Origin: Acanthosepion esculentum | Lineage: Eukaryota; Mollusca; Cephalopoda; Sepiida; Sepiidae | DNA length: 64,000 nucleotides | Assembly: GCA_964036315.1 (NCBI GenBank) | Contig: OZ038487.1 | Location: 53,387,282-53,451,281 of the forward strand | Direction: 5' to 3' | In this document: piece by piece, positions 43,090-52,159 of the stretch | How the letters are laid out: every line of letters starts with the position of its first letter | Position numbering within the stretch: the stretch's first letter is position 1 | Notes under the pieces: generated by a model | What the model was told of the DNA's origin: nothing | What the model saw: the letters and a program-made list of their open reading frames with translations, nothing else | Database searches by the model: none | Position numbers and translations under genes: made by a program

Positions 43090-43400
43090 CTATTCCATTC
43101 CCTTGAGAGTCATATGGGGTAGTCTGGCCACTCCTTGTACCAATAGGAATTTCCTTAGTTGGTTGGACATAAAAGAGGTCCCTCGATCTGTCTGAATATA
43201 AGCTGTCACTTTGAATATTGAGAACAGTGAGCAAAGACAGCATATGACTGTTGTTGCACTTCCATCTGGAGAGGGAAAAGTAAAAGAGAATCGCAAGTAC
43301 TTGTCAACAATAGTAGATATTTATTTTGGGATTTAGATAGAAGAGGGCCCTTAAATTCCACACTCAGCTTCTCAAATGGCTTGAGTTTGTACAACCTTGG
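43090..43400 (-). pseudogene. Gypsy integrase core, broken
   Basis: Two overlapping frames together show KPFEKLSVEFKGPLLSKSQN, where the first catalytic Asp of VDFKGP is Glu, then FSFTFPSPDGSATTVICCL and QTDRGTSFMSNQLRKFLL, which keeps the second Asp. The region expected to hold the catalytic Glu follows MTLKGME but is degraded. Integrase would insert the cDNA; this copy is inactive. Confidence 0.85.
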
Positions 43401-43849
43401 TTTTATTTGAATGCAAATCTGATAACCGTTTGTTGTTCATTTCATGTCCTTAACTGAAGAAGGCAATTTCCGGCTTCGAAGCACATTCATCATCCTCATG
43501 GATGACACAGTTTGTTATGAACTTTTTGTAGATCATTAGTGCTCTTTATTGATCTACACACTCTTGACAGCATGTCTGCTGTTGTATTTTCCTTTCCCAA
43601 CTGACAGAAAACATCAAACAAAAAACAGGAAAGCTCTAGCCTCCATCTCACTATATTTCATTTTTTATTTTGCTTAACTGACTTTTAGTGAGTAACTTGA
43701 AGCAGTGACTAATTAAGAAATGTCGCCATTTTTTTAGTGCCTTGACTATGGCATAATTCTCCTTTTCAACAGCTGAATGTCTGTGCTCAGGTTTTGACAA
43801 TGTTCTGGAGAAGAACGCTACAGAAGAAGGTAAAGGAAATTTGGTAATT

Positions 43850-44440
43850 TTTGTTAAGTGGGTGTTTTTTTTTCAGAAAAGGAGGGTATCCATTGAAAAA
43901 CAGCTATGGTGTCAGGAATAGGTAGTTTTAGCAGTGGGTTTAGCTTTTCAGGGTCCAGCTTCATGATTACTTTACCCACAATATATCCAAGTAGTCTGAT
44001 GGTTGCCGACTTATAAGGACTCTTGTCATGGTTGAGCATAAGATTATATTTCTTGACAGCCACCAAAAACCATTTTAAGTTGTGATTGTGGTCAGCCCAG
44101 TCATGGTCGCACACTGTCACATTATCTATGTAGGCAAAGGTGCCTTGTAATTTTCCTTCAAGAATTATTTTATCAACAAACTTCTGAAAACTGGAAACCC
44201 CATCAGTGACCCCAAACAGAATCTGTTGATACTGATAAAGTCATCCACAGTATTCAAAAGCTGTATAAGGCTTATCTTTAAGTTCTATAGCTACTTGGTG
44301 GTAAGCACTCCTAATGTGCTAAATATTCTGTATTTGACAATCTCATTTATCATCTCATCAATACAGGTTATAGTGTATGCATCCAGGAGATTGTACCTAT
44401 TGATAGTTTGGAAGTAATCTATAACCATCCTTTTTTATTA
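43850..44440 (-). pseudogene. Gypsy reverse transcriptase, broken
   Basis: Reading down from 44430: MVIDYFQTINRYNLLDAY, then ITCIDEMINEIVKYRIFST, then GTFAYIDNVTVCDHDWADH, and NLKWFLVAVKKYNLMLNHDK. The palm-C motif is YIDN instead of YVDD; from memory some Gypsy lineages normally carry a YxDN here, so it may not be a defect. Several stops and shifts lie between the blocks. Confidence 0.85.
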
Positions 44441-44843
44441 TTATCAGAGGACATTATTAATATTTGTGTTATCTATGGTGATCTGCTTTCTTCAATTATT
44501 CCTTTTCTTAACATTCTTGTTACTTCTACTTGAATAAATGTTTTGTCTTCAAGAGAATATGTTTGAGATTTGGTGGACACTGGTTTATAGTTTTTGGTTA
44601 TGTTTTCGAAAAAAGAGATGGGTATTGTACATTTATAGCGGCCAAGCCACAGATGTCCAACACCAGTTTAGGGTCACCAAAAGGGAGATTAATACTAAAA
44701 TACTGTTTGAGGAAATCATAGCCCAATATGACATTGCAGCATGGATTTGGTATCACAAAATATTTTGGTGTTAGTGTAGTTAGTTTGATTCAACTCTAGG
44801 CCGGCCAAAATGTATCATTTAACCTGCTAAGATAGTGAAGCCT

Positions 44844-45071
44844 TCACCATAGCCAACTATTACAATGTATGATTTTAAATCTGTTTCTTTTTGCAATATC
44901 AGTGCTAATAAAACTCTCTGAGCTTCCTGTGTTGACGAGAGCATTCATTTTTACCCCGTTTATTTTTACCGTTAATATAGCCTTTGAAAGACATTTAGGG
45001 TTTGTAGTTGCTACAGTACTAGTCACAGTAAGAGCATTTGAACCAGGTGAAAAAAAAAACTTGATCAACAA
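44844..45071 (-). pseudogene. Gypsy protease region
   Basis: The frame has ILTVKINGVKMNALVNTGSS followed by ESFIS. This matches the retropepsin signature ALVDTGSSxSFI, with the catalytic Asp changed to Asn. Confidence 0.75.
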
Positions 45072-45084
45072 ACATTAGAGAAAT

Positions 45085-45190
45085 GTCCATTCTCCCTGCA
45101 CTTGTGGCATTTAGTTTCTGGACAACATGTAGTTTGAGACCACAAAAATAACATTTTTGTCTGGCTACAACACTAGCAATGCGCTCTCTC
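45085..45190 (-). pseudogene. Gypsy gag zinc-knuckle region
   Basis: RQKCYFCGLKLHVVQKLNAT carries the start of a CCHC knuckle (CxxC, His kept, last Cys lost). The sequence to its left on reading is interrupted by the nested LINE at 45195. Confidence 0.65.
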
Positions 45191-45194
45191 TCTC

Positions 45195-45612
45195 TCAATA
45201 TATATATTAAGCATACCACCCCAAGCAAGGAAACCACTAGCATCCAACAGGTTACAGAGAGTATGAGCAAGAGTTAAGAAGGGTGTTTGAAGAAATGATA
45301 AAAAAGAAGGATGGGGATCAAGACGAAGAGGAAGGGAGTTCCACTGTCAGGAAGTGTGAGATAAGAAGCTGTTGGAGTAGAAGAGATGGCTACATTTAAC
45401 TGTTTCAACAGTGAAAGGGCGGGACCAATATGTCAACCTAGTAGCACGCTTAAATTCATACAGTTTGGGTACCAGTGAAAGTAGCTTGTCAGAGTATTTG
45501 CCATGAAAATATTTGTAGAAAAGACAGAGGGAAGCCACAGTGAGAACATGACTGTAGATGAGATGCCAGATCAGGACCTATCACATTGCATATCCGTCTC
45601 TGGAGAGAAGAT
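45195..45612 (-). pseudogene. LINE 3' end nested in the Gypsy gag region
   Basis: The minus strand shows MASLCLFYKYFHGKYSDKLL, LVPKLYEFKRATRLTYWSRP, FTVETVKCSHLFYSNSFLS, then the 3' untranslated text ending near GCTTAATATATATATTGAGA. It interrupts the gag frame between the QRLLENKQLDLA block and the zinc knuckle, so it landed after the Gypsy insertion. A TA and GA-rich tail takes the place of poly-A. Confidence 0.85.
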
Positions 45613-45619
45613 TTTGAAC

Positions 45620-46252
45620 TGCCAGTTTAGGTGACAGAAATGAGGAAGTCTGTTGTAGAGAACTCTTCGTTTTTCCCTGTTTTGGTCATTTGAACTAGTG
45701 GACTAGTAAGAGTGTGAGTGCAGCCTCTGAAACACTTTTTATATCTATGAACAAAATTGTTTTTCTGCCATCTCCAAGGTAAGTGCCTGCAAGCAGCAGC
45801 TAAGTCTAGTTGTTTATTTTCCAGCAATCTTTGATGGATATAGTTTGATTCTAATCCATTTATAAAGAAGTCTCTAATAAATTCATCCTTTGGCTGATCT
45901 GCTGTTATCACTTGACATTTTTAATCCGCTGAAGATACTGTTCTAACTACTCTTCAGCAGTTTGGCAGATAGTTGCTAATACATGCCGGGCAAAGATATG
46001 TTTCATCTCTTCACAAAAATTTCATTCAAAATGTCCATGGCACTCTGGTAAGTTTTGCAATGAGAAATATTGGTATATATGGATATGGAAACATGGTGCA
46101 TTAGCAGCTTAAGTCTATCCTTATCAGTAATAAGAGTTTTCCAGTTCAAGCAAGAATCCTTTAAATAATCACTTCCAATATTGCCGGACATCAGTAGAAG
46201 ACGGGTCTGCAGAGTCCAAGCCAAGACATTCTGGCTTAAGGTATTTGTCCAT
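45620..46252 (-). pseudogene. Gypsy gag, broken
   Basis: The frame begins at a plausible ATG at 46252 with MDKYLKPECLGLDSADPSST, continues through LKLLMHHVSISIYTNISHCK, then after shifts FIRDFFINGLESNYIHQRLL followed by ENKQLDLA. These blocks are typical of the capsid of a widespread invertebrate Gypsy group. At least three shifts or stops break it. Confidence 0.75.
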
Positions 46253-46274
46253 AATTACATTCAATAAATCGTAA

Positions 46275-46410
46275 TGAAAACTCAGAGTCTAGTTTGGCTT
46301 AACGAGCCTTTATTGAATATAACTGAAGAGTCTTGCCATTTTGGCTAAGACAGTGGGACTTATTTATACAAATCATAAGACAGGGGAGGTAATCAGGTTG
46401 TCTTACCACA
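46275..46410 (-). repeat. 5' LTR of the 42-46 kb Gypsy element
   Basis: On the minus strand it starts TGTGGTAAGACAACCTG and ends GAGTTTTCA, with TATAAATAAG and TTCAATAAAGGCTCGTTAAG inside. It differs from the 3' LTR at many positions plus small indels, which marks an old insertion. No clear tRNA primer-binding site follows it. Confidence 0.85.
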
Positions 46411-46469
46411 ATTTGTAAGTAAAACAGTGATGTATGATGACTAACAAAATGGCTTCTTCATATGTAAGT

Positions 46470-47017
46470 AAATAAAGAAATGATTAAATGAATTATATTG
46501 AATTTAGTTTTGTTGTTTATTTTCTGATGGTGCCATAAAGTCTCAACTGTTATTGTCAGAAAGAATATAAGGGTTTGTCTTTTTTTTTCCTATAAAAATA
46601 AAATGAAAATGCAGTAAAATTTATGTAAAGCCAACTTATTACCATGAAGCTTTTAATTCAAAACAAAAAATAAAACTTTGTAAAAAAAAAACGTAGATAA
46701 ATTGAACATACAAAACAAAACCTTTAATGATTTTCTCCCTATTAAATTAACTTATCTGCTTATTGTCATGTAAGTGAACATTAGACATTTAAGTATCTAT
46801 CTACATAGCCAACTGTCATGGAAGAATATAGATGAACAAGAATGAGAATTAAATTATGCCTACTGTGATGATAGATAAGAATTTTATTACACAAATGTCT
46901 ATAGACATATTTACTTGAATATATGCAAATTCATTTCATATTGTTTGTATATATTGCTTATTATACACTTATTTATATGTGTGTACATCTGTTGTTGTAA
47001 ACATTTAAATATGCTTT

Positions 47018-47070
<53 letters not shown>

Positions 47071-47300
47071 CTGGTTGCTTTCTTAGCAATTTCTAATATT
47101 CATATGTGTAATATATATATAAAATATGCCATAGATATATATATATATTTTAAATATACAAAGCTGATTCAATAAATCTCTAGTCTGACGCATATTTATT
47201 AACTGAATTTTGATCTTAAATTTTCATTGAATATTGTTCAGTTTCTATGATTAATATTCACTAATTATTGATTAAGGAAAAAGATTATATCGAAAATTAA
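46470..47300. other. Unassigned AT-rich DNA with (TA)n at 47023-47067
   Basis: No gene or repeat besides the TA tract. Confidence 0.5.
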
Positions 47301-47319
47301 ATATTTATTGTGTAAGATG

Positions 47320-47859
47320 AGTGCTTTTATTCATTATTAATCTATGTGCCCACCAACTTACATGAATATATGTATTTAAATATTTCTGTATTGATATATT
47401 TCTTCTTCTATGTGCTGTGTACCTTCTCCACAACATCCTGTTCTTTGTAGCTCCTAGTAAGGTTTGTCCTTTTGCTATTTCTTCTAGCCCCTTTCCTATC
47501 AGCCATTTACACAAACCTCATTAGATAGGTTATACACTGCTTTCTTCTGTCTCTCTTGCTTTCAATATGCCCTGTGAGTGTCAAATTTTCCAGTCCTCTT
47601 TCTTCATTATGTGTCCTAAAAATTTCAAGTATATCTTTCTGGTACTAAGGATATATCCTTTTTGTTTCTATTTTCTTAAAGCTTCATTGTTGATCGCATG
47701 TTTAGTCCAGGGTATTCTCAGCATCTTTCTGTAAAACAGCATTTCTGCTGTCCCTCGTCTTCTCTCCATCTGGAATGAGATTGTCCAGCCTTCTCTACCA
47801 TATATGAGGAACAATATTACCTAACATTTCAGCACTCTTTTCTTTGTATCTAACAAGAT
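47320..47859 (-). pseudogene. RTE LINE ORF2 C-terminal part, downstream half
   Basis: On the minus strand from 47859 it reads LDTKKRVLKC, MLFYRKMLRIPWTKHAINNE, KIYLKFLGHIMKKEGLENLT, then TGHIESKRDRRKQ and the RTE tail. It is the direct continuation of the fragment at 49494-49645; the two are separated by the Gypsy element at 47860-49493. Joined across the insertion the RTE frame is continuous at the breakpoint. Confidence 0.9.
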
Positions 47860-48077
47860 TGTTGTGGAGTTATTCCCACAATAGAACTTGTAGTCGGACT
47901 AAATGCGTCCTAAATGGGGTAAACATACAGAAACGTTAGGAACTTGTAAATAAGTGTTACACAGAGTAATCGAGTTGTGGTCGCTGATAACTTACTCCTC
48001 CCTCGACTACCTACTGACTCCTCTTTATAATAGGTGGGAGAGTCTATTCTCTAGATCAGGTGTCTTTCATTATAACA
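47860..48077 (-). repeat. 3' LTR of the 1.63-kb Gypsy element
   Basis: On the minus strand it runs from TGTTATAATGAAAGACACC to GGAATAACTCCACAACA (TG..CA ends). It contains CACCTATTATAAAGAGGAGT, a TATA-like region. Confidence 0.9.
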
Positions 48078-48181
48078 CCCCCCTCCTAAAACGTTACTCC
48101 GTAGGAGTAAAGGTTTTAATTTTTTTTTATTTTATTTAATTTTTTTTTTTTTACAGAACAAAAAAACAAACAAAAAAAACT

Positions 48182-49150
48182 TCATTTTTTTAGCAACATC
48201 GTAGTGTATCTCCTACGTTTTGGATCCATTCTTAAATGGTCAGTTGCCTTTCTTTTTCTCTTGGATTGGCGTATCTCAGGTAACATCGTTGCTGGCGTTG
48301 GAAGATCAAATGTATCAAAAATCACCTCCATAGGTGTTTCTTCAGCTGGAGTGCTGTCAACCGCGTCTGAAGAATGTCGTCTGATCTGGTTAATGTGCCG
48401 TCTGCACGTGAATTTTTCACCTTTCACGAAGTACATCATGTTGCCAATCCGCTTTTCTATTTTTCCACTCTCCCAGAATGATTTATCCTGTTTATATACC
48501 TTAAAGTATACTTTTTTACCAGGATTGTATTTCTTAACGTGAATAAATTTTCCTGTACCTGGCTTTGTCTATTTTGGTAATAACTTGTCGAAAACAGATC
48601 TTACTCGACGTGCAAACATCACCTCGCCTGGCGATTGTGACGCTGGTGTTGCGTTATTTGGAGTAAGTCTGTATACTTGTAGAAACTTCTGTAGAGCTTC
48701 ATCTGCAGGTATTTCCCTAGCTTTCTTTAAAGCTCTTTTAAGGGTGTCGACAAATTTTTCAGCTAACCCGTTAGATCTTGGGTGATATGGAGCTGTGGTA
48801 ATATGTTTGACATTATATTCCTTGCAGAAATCTTTAAATTCTTTCGACGTAAATTGACTTCCGTTGTCCGTCACAATTGTGTCTACTACACCAAATCTTG
48901 CGAACAATTCCAGCAGGAAGTTTTTTGTACTTTGCGTCGTCGGATTTCTTATTCTTTGTATTTCAGGCCATTTTGAGAAACTATCCACTACTATGATGTA
49001 ATGGTATCCATTTAGTGGACCTGCAAAATCCACATGCAACCTCGACCATGGTAGGTCTGTTTTTGGCCAGGGATTAAATTTTACAGGTGGTGCCTTTGCA
49101 GCCAAAGCACAGCCTTTACATTTCTCTCGTATGAGTTCGAATCTTCGTCG
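48182..49150 (-). pseudogene. Gypsy integrase with C-terminal tail, one stop
   Basis: One reading frame runs from the CKGC of the zinc-binding region (about 49130) to 48182. The core shows LHVDFAGPLNGYHYIIVVDS, VTDNGSQFTSKEF and PYHPRSNGLAEK. The catalytic triad Asp, Asp, Glu is intact with 35 residues between the last two, the DD35E spacing. A single in-frame TAG at 48569-48571 separates core from tail; the tail continues in the same frame with KFIHVKKYNPGKKVYFKVYK and FTCRRHINQIRR and ends KRRRYTTMLLKK. The His residues of the HHCC region are missing because the element is deleted there. Integrase joins cDNA ends to host DNA. Confidence 0.92.
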
Positions 49151-49275
49151 TCAAAAGTTGTTTTGGCCAACGATTTTTTTTTCTCTCGTATGAGTTTGAA
49201 TCTTTGTCGCCAAAAGTTGTTTTGGCCAACGATTTTTTTTTCCCCGTATGAGTTCGAATCTTCATCGCCAAAAGT
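49120..49275 (-). repeat. Tandem leader repeat, about 60-bp unit, 2.5 copies
   Basis: The unit (minus strand) contains ACTTTTGGCGACGAAGATTC, GAACTCATACGAGAGAAA and AAATCGTTGGCCAAAACA. The copy next to the 5' LTR begins at the expected primer-binding position. TGGCGACGA would pair with a tRNA 3' end ..TCGTCGCCA, possibly a serine tRNA (from memory). The last copy is fused directly to the integrase zinc-binding region. Confidence 0.8.
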
Positions 49276-49493
49276 TGTTGTGGAGTTATTTCCACAATAG
49301 AACTTGTAGTCGAACTAAATGCGTCCTAAATGGGGTAAACGTACGGAAACGTTAGGAACTTGTAAATAAGTGTTACGCAGAGTAATCGAGTTGTGGTCAC
49401 TGATAACTTACTCCTCCCTCGACTACCTACTGACTCCTACTTATAATAGGTGGGAGAGTCTATTCTCTAGACCAGGTGTCTTTCACTATAACA
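49276..49493 (-). repeat. 5' LTR of the 1.63-kb Gypsy element
   Basis: On the minus strand it starts TGTTATAGTGAAAGACACC and ends GGAAATAACTCCACAACA. It is about 95% identical to the other LTR by eye. Confidence 0.9.
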
Positions 49494-49645
49494 AAAATGT
49501 TACTATTTCTTAATACTTTGCTTAGTTTTTGAAAGACTTCTTTCACTATTCCAATGCACTTTTGGATTTCAGTATTACATTTTCTGTCCCTTAAAGTTGT
49601 TTGTCCAACCAAGAAGTAGATTGAACCAAAATTTCTCAATGCCAT
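49494..49645 (-). pseudogene. RTE LINE ORF2 C-terminal part, upstream half
   Basis: The minus-strand frame gives FGSIYFLVGQTTLRDRKCNT, EIQKCIGIVKEVFQKLSKVL and RNSN, ending at the Gypsy insertion point. It corresponds to FKYLG..LTEDGRCNTEIRKRIG-type text in better RTE copies. Confidence 0.9.
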
Positions 49646-49646
49646 G

Positions 49647-49649
<3 letters not shown>

Positions 49650-49697
<48 letters not shown>
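49650..49697 (+). repeat. (TA)n tract
   Basis: Pure TA run between the RTE fragment and repeat U2. Confidence 0.95.
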
Positions 49698-49699
<2 letters not shown>

Positions 49700-49895
49700 C
49701 ATCATATCTTCATTCAAACATGTTTCATTGAATAATATAGATATAGTATGTCTACTTATTTTTATACTGATCCTTTCCAGTTGTCTAATCCTTTTCTTGA
49801 TGTTAAGAAGGAAGGCACCATAGTTTTTTTTAACCCAGATACTTTCAAGTACTTTGTTTCTCTGAGAAAAATGTAAGTACTTAAGAAGATTCAAT
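49698..49895 (-). repeat. Repeat U2, best copy
   Basis: The minus-strand frame gives FLLNIKKRIRQLERISIKIS, RHTISILFNETCLNEDMMPI. The copies at 54.3 kb (VYKLFKETCLNDNMLPKYT) and 27.1 kb share the block. Conserved coding-like text and a (TA)n at the same end suggest a retroelement ORF fragment of unknown family. Confidence 0.55.
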
Positions 49896-50089
49896 AAGGG
49901 GTTAGTGGAAAAAAGTGTATATAAAGTAAATAAAAATTATTTTTAAATTCAAGTTTCTGATTATAAGCTTTGAAATTTTTGACTCTTCAAATCTCAATGG
50001 GGAGATAAATATTTTTTTCCTCTGACACTGTTAACTCAAGAAAGTCAAATTAAGAAGTTATTTTGAATTAAAAAAAATAATTTTGTTTA

Positions 50090-51310
50090 ACATTTTAACT
50101 AAGTTGAATCTTATAAGTGTGTGTATGTGTGAATCTATTGTCAGTTGGTCAGTGACTAAACCGACACCCCAATTTATTGTAAGTGAGCAGATGGTTAGCA
50201 ATCCTGTAGGAGTTAAAATAATACCTACAAGGCTGAAAGAACACTTGAAGGGTCAACAGCCAGCTAACTAGAGGTGGTGTCACCATAGAAAAGGCAAAGG
50301 GAAACTACTCCACTATCAATCTCAATAATATTTATGATTCTTGACAATATTATTATAAAAAGGCTGGCATCCCGTTCCCACCCCTCCCCGTTGAAACTGT
50401 TAGGTGCAGACGTCTTTTCTACTCCAATAGCTTCATGTCTCGCACATCTCGCCTATGGAACTCCCTTCCCTATTACTGTTTCCCTGACAAATACAATCTC
50501 CAACGGTTTAAGTGTAGCGTCAATCGTCATCTCCAATTGCCTTGATCTATCCACTTCCTGACATCATTCATTCCTATCTGCTCTCGCTCTATATCTCCCG
50601 TAACCCCCCTACCTCGATCGACCCTCCGTCCTTCTCTTTCTCCACATCCCTTCCTTTACCACTCCTATCTGCTCTTCCTCCAACCCTTCTGCAACCCCAT
50701 GCATGATAGTGGCCACCGGCCTTGCCTGGGGTGATACGCTTAAAAAAAAAAAAAAGATAATTGCATGAAGGGGGTTAAGTCTATTGGAATTAACTCCTGG
50801 CCTAGTAAGGAGGGATATGTGCAACAGGTGTCATCTGACCAACACCCAGCAACTGTGAGCAAAATTATAAAGAACAATGGTATGAAGAGGGTCAGACTCC
50901 TTGAAATTGATCCTTCCCCAAGTATGGAAAGATATAAATGACAGGTGTCACTGGACCATCAGCCAGCAACTGTTTGCATCAAACAAAAAATAGTTTTAGG
51001 GACATGGAATATCAGAACATTAAATCAATGTAGCCAGCTGGAGAATATAAAGTAGGAATAAATTAAATGTTAATATTTTAGGTGTGTGTGAAACTATGCA
51101 GATAAAAAGTAGAGATTTCAGCAGAGATAAACACAGGGTCATGTATGCAGGTGAAGTAGGACTTATATTAGACCAACACATGAAGAAATCTGTTGTGGGA
51201 TGCTGTCAACTATCTGACAGAATTCTTGTAGTTAAACTGAAAAGGAAGAATTTTGATATATCCATCATTGGTATGCAAAGTTTTGAGGCCAACTACATAA
51301 AATGATTATA
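50090..51310 (+). pseudogene. RTE LINE 5' part: leader and endonuclease
   Basis: From 50998 the + strand gives LGTWNIRTLNQCSQLENIK, ILGVCETMQIKSRDFSRDKH, RVMYAGEVGLILDQHMKKSV and ILVVKLKRKNFDISIIGMQS. This is the start of an APE-type endonuclease: the WNIRTLN and Glu of CET correspond to the metal-binding Asn and Glu sites. One shift lies near 51050. The frame stops at 51304, before the catalytic His regions. The upstream sequence (50090-50350, 50760-50990), with GTGGTGTCACCATAGAAAAG and CAGGTGTCA repeats, is the leader. A LINE 3' end (50355-50752) splits it. Confidence 0.8.
50355..50752 (+). pseudogene. LINE 3' end nested in the RTE leader
   Basis: In two frames it shows RRLFYSNSFMSRTSRLWNSL and PYYCFPDKYNLQRFKCSVNR (HLQLP). 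The 3' UTR ends GGCCTTGCCTGGGGTGATAC, GCTT and then a run of A at about 50743-50755. Confidence 0.85.
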
Positions 51311-51314
51311 CACT

Positions 51315-51635
51315 TTTATTTTATTAAGAAATTAGATGGTTTACCTGCATTCTTTTATCAGTAGTGTCTGTGAATCTTGAGGATTAAAAAATAAGTATTA
51401 AATAATGTATTTCTGTAGGTGTCATGTAATAGAAGATACATCACTTTAAGTAGCTTGAAGCTGAAAAATGGCTATGCAAAACTACTGGGCCAATGAAAGA
51501 TCTGAGATGATAAAATGATAATATACAAATTTCTAAGTAGAAATTGTTTCATCTTATTAATATGATTTTAAGGTAGCTTGACAAGTCATTCTAATTGAAC
51601 ATTAGTTTGCTTTTTTTACACTAAAATCATGGCTA
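51315..51635. other. Unassigned DNA
   Basis: Nothing recognised. Confidence 0.4.
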
Positions 51636-51639
51636 AAAT

Positions 51640-51850
51640 CACTACTGAAACAAAGCTGATAGTTGTGATTTTGAAGAGGAAGATGACACAATGAGAGAAA
51701 TTTCCAGAAACAATGTTCAAATTATCCAAAAGATGCTTGCTACTACTGGAATTGTTTTAAGTACAAGCATAACCAGAAGACCACAAAAGCTAGACAAGAA
51801 AGATGAATGAAAGATTCTTGGTAGGCAATCAGCCAGACAAGCCCTCAGCC
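51640..51850 (+). pseudogene. Tc1-like transposase N-terminal fragment
   Basis: One frame gives EISRNNVQIIQKMLATTGIV followed by TRRPQKLDKKDE. The pattern resembles the second helix-turn-helix and the GRPRKLT-type hinge of Tc1-like transposases. It is only about 50 codons, lacks any catalytic motif and is cut off by a SINE at 51858. Confidence 0.4.
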
Positions 51851-51857
51851 ACGATGA

Positions 51858-52150
51858 TGAGAATGTGGCCAAGTGGTTAGAATGTTCACATTCTGACAAT
51901 GAGACCCAGGTTCAAATCTCACCATGGCCAATTTGTCAGGAAAGAGACTTCTTGCTGTTATTGGACTGGAAGGGTTGATCCCAGCATGCGGCACTTTTGG
52001 AAAGTGCCTGAAAACCATACCATGGGTTGACCCAAGCCTTGTGAGTGAAATTGGGTAGATGGAACCCTTGGGTGCCATTGATAGCTGTCTTAGCATAAAG
52101 TCACAAGTCATCATGAACGAGGGCTTGCACATACTGACCTTGTCCAAATT
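51858..52150 (+). mobile_element. tRNA-headed SINE, family 1, best copy
   Basis: The A-box-like AATGTGGCCAAGTGGTTAGA and B-box-like AGGTTCAAATCTCACC are well kept and about 40 bp apart. The body has GGTTGATCCCAGCATGCGGC, CTTTTGGAAAGTGCCTGAAA, GGGTTGACCCAAGCCTTGTG and AAATTGGGTAGATGGAACCC. The 3' part is AGCTGTCTTAGCATAAAGTC, ACAAGTCATCATGAACGAGG. It inserted beside the Tc1-like fragment. Confidence 0.85.
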
Positions 52151-52159
52151 GATACAGTA

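Larger units (their letters stand above)
42172..46465 (-). mobile_element. Gypsy LTR retrotransposon, near full length, decayed
   Basis: Gag, protease, RT, integrase and a C-terminal pol tail lie in canonical order on the minus strand between two LTRs (42227-42359 and 46275-46410). All reading frames are interrupted. A polypurine-like AGGGAGAA precedes the 3' LTR on the minus strand. Each LTR is flanked on its outside by a related 50-bp sequence (42172-42222 and 46415-46465), longer than a normal target duplication. A LINE 3' end is inserted in the gag region at 45195-45612. Confidence 0.9.
47860..49493 (-). mobile_element. Small internally deleted Gypsy element, 1.63 kb
   Basis: Two LTRs of 218 bp (47860-48077, 49276-49493) flank a 1.2-kb interior. 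The minus strand order is 5' LTR, a three-copy leader repeat, integrase, pol tail, a G-rich polypurine tract (AGGAGGGGGG) and 3' LTR. Gag, protease, RT and RNase H are absent. The flanks AAGAT (47855-47859) and AAAAT (49494-49498) are a 5-bp target duplication with one difference. The target is an RTE copy. By eye the LTRs differ at about ten positions, so insertion is moderately recent. Confidence 0.9.

Noticed and set aside
45019..45270. Transmembrane protein suggested by a hydrophobic 80-codon frame
   Set aside because: It spans the junction between the LINE 3' tail and the Gypsy zinc-knuckle region.
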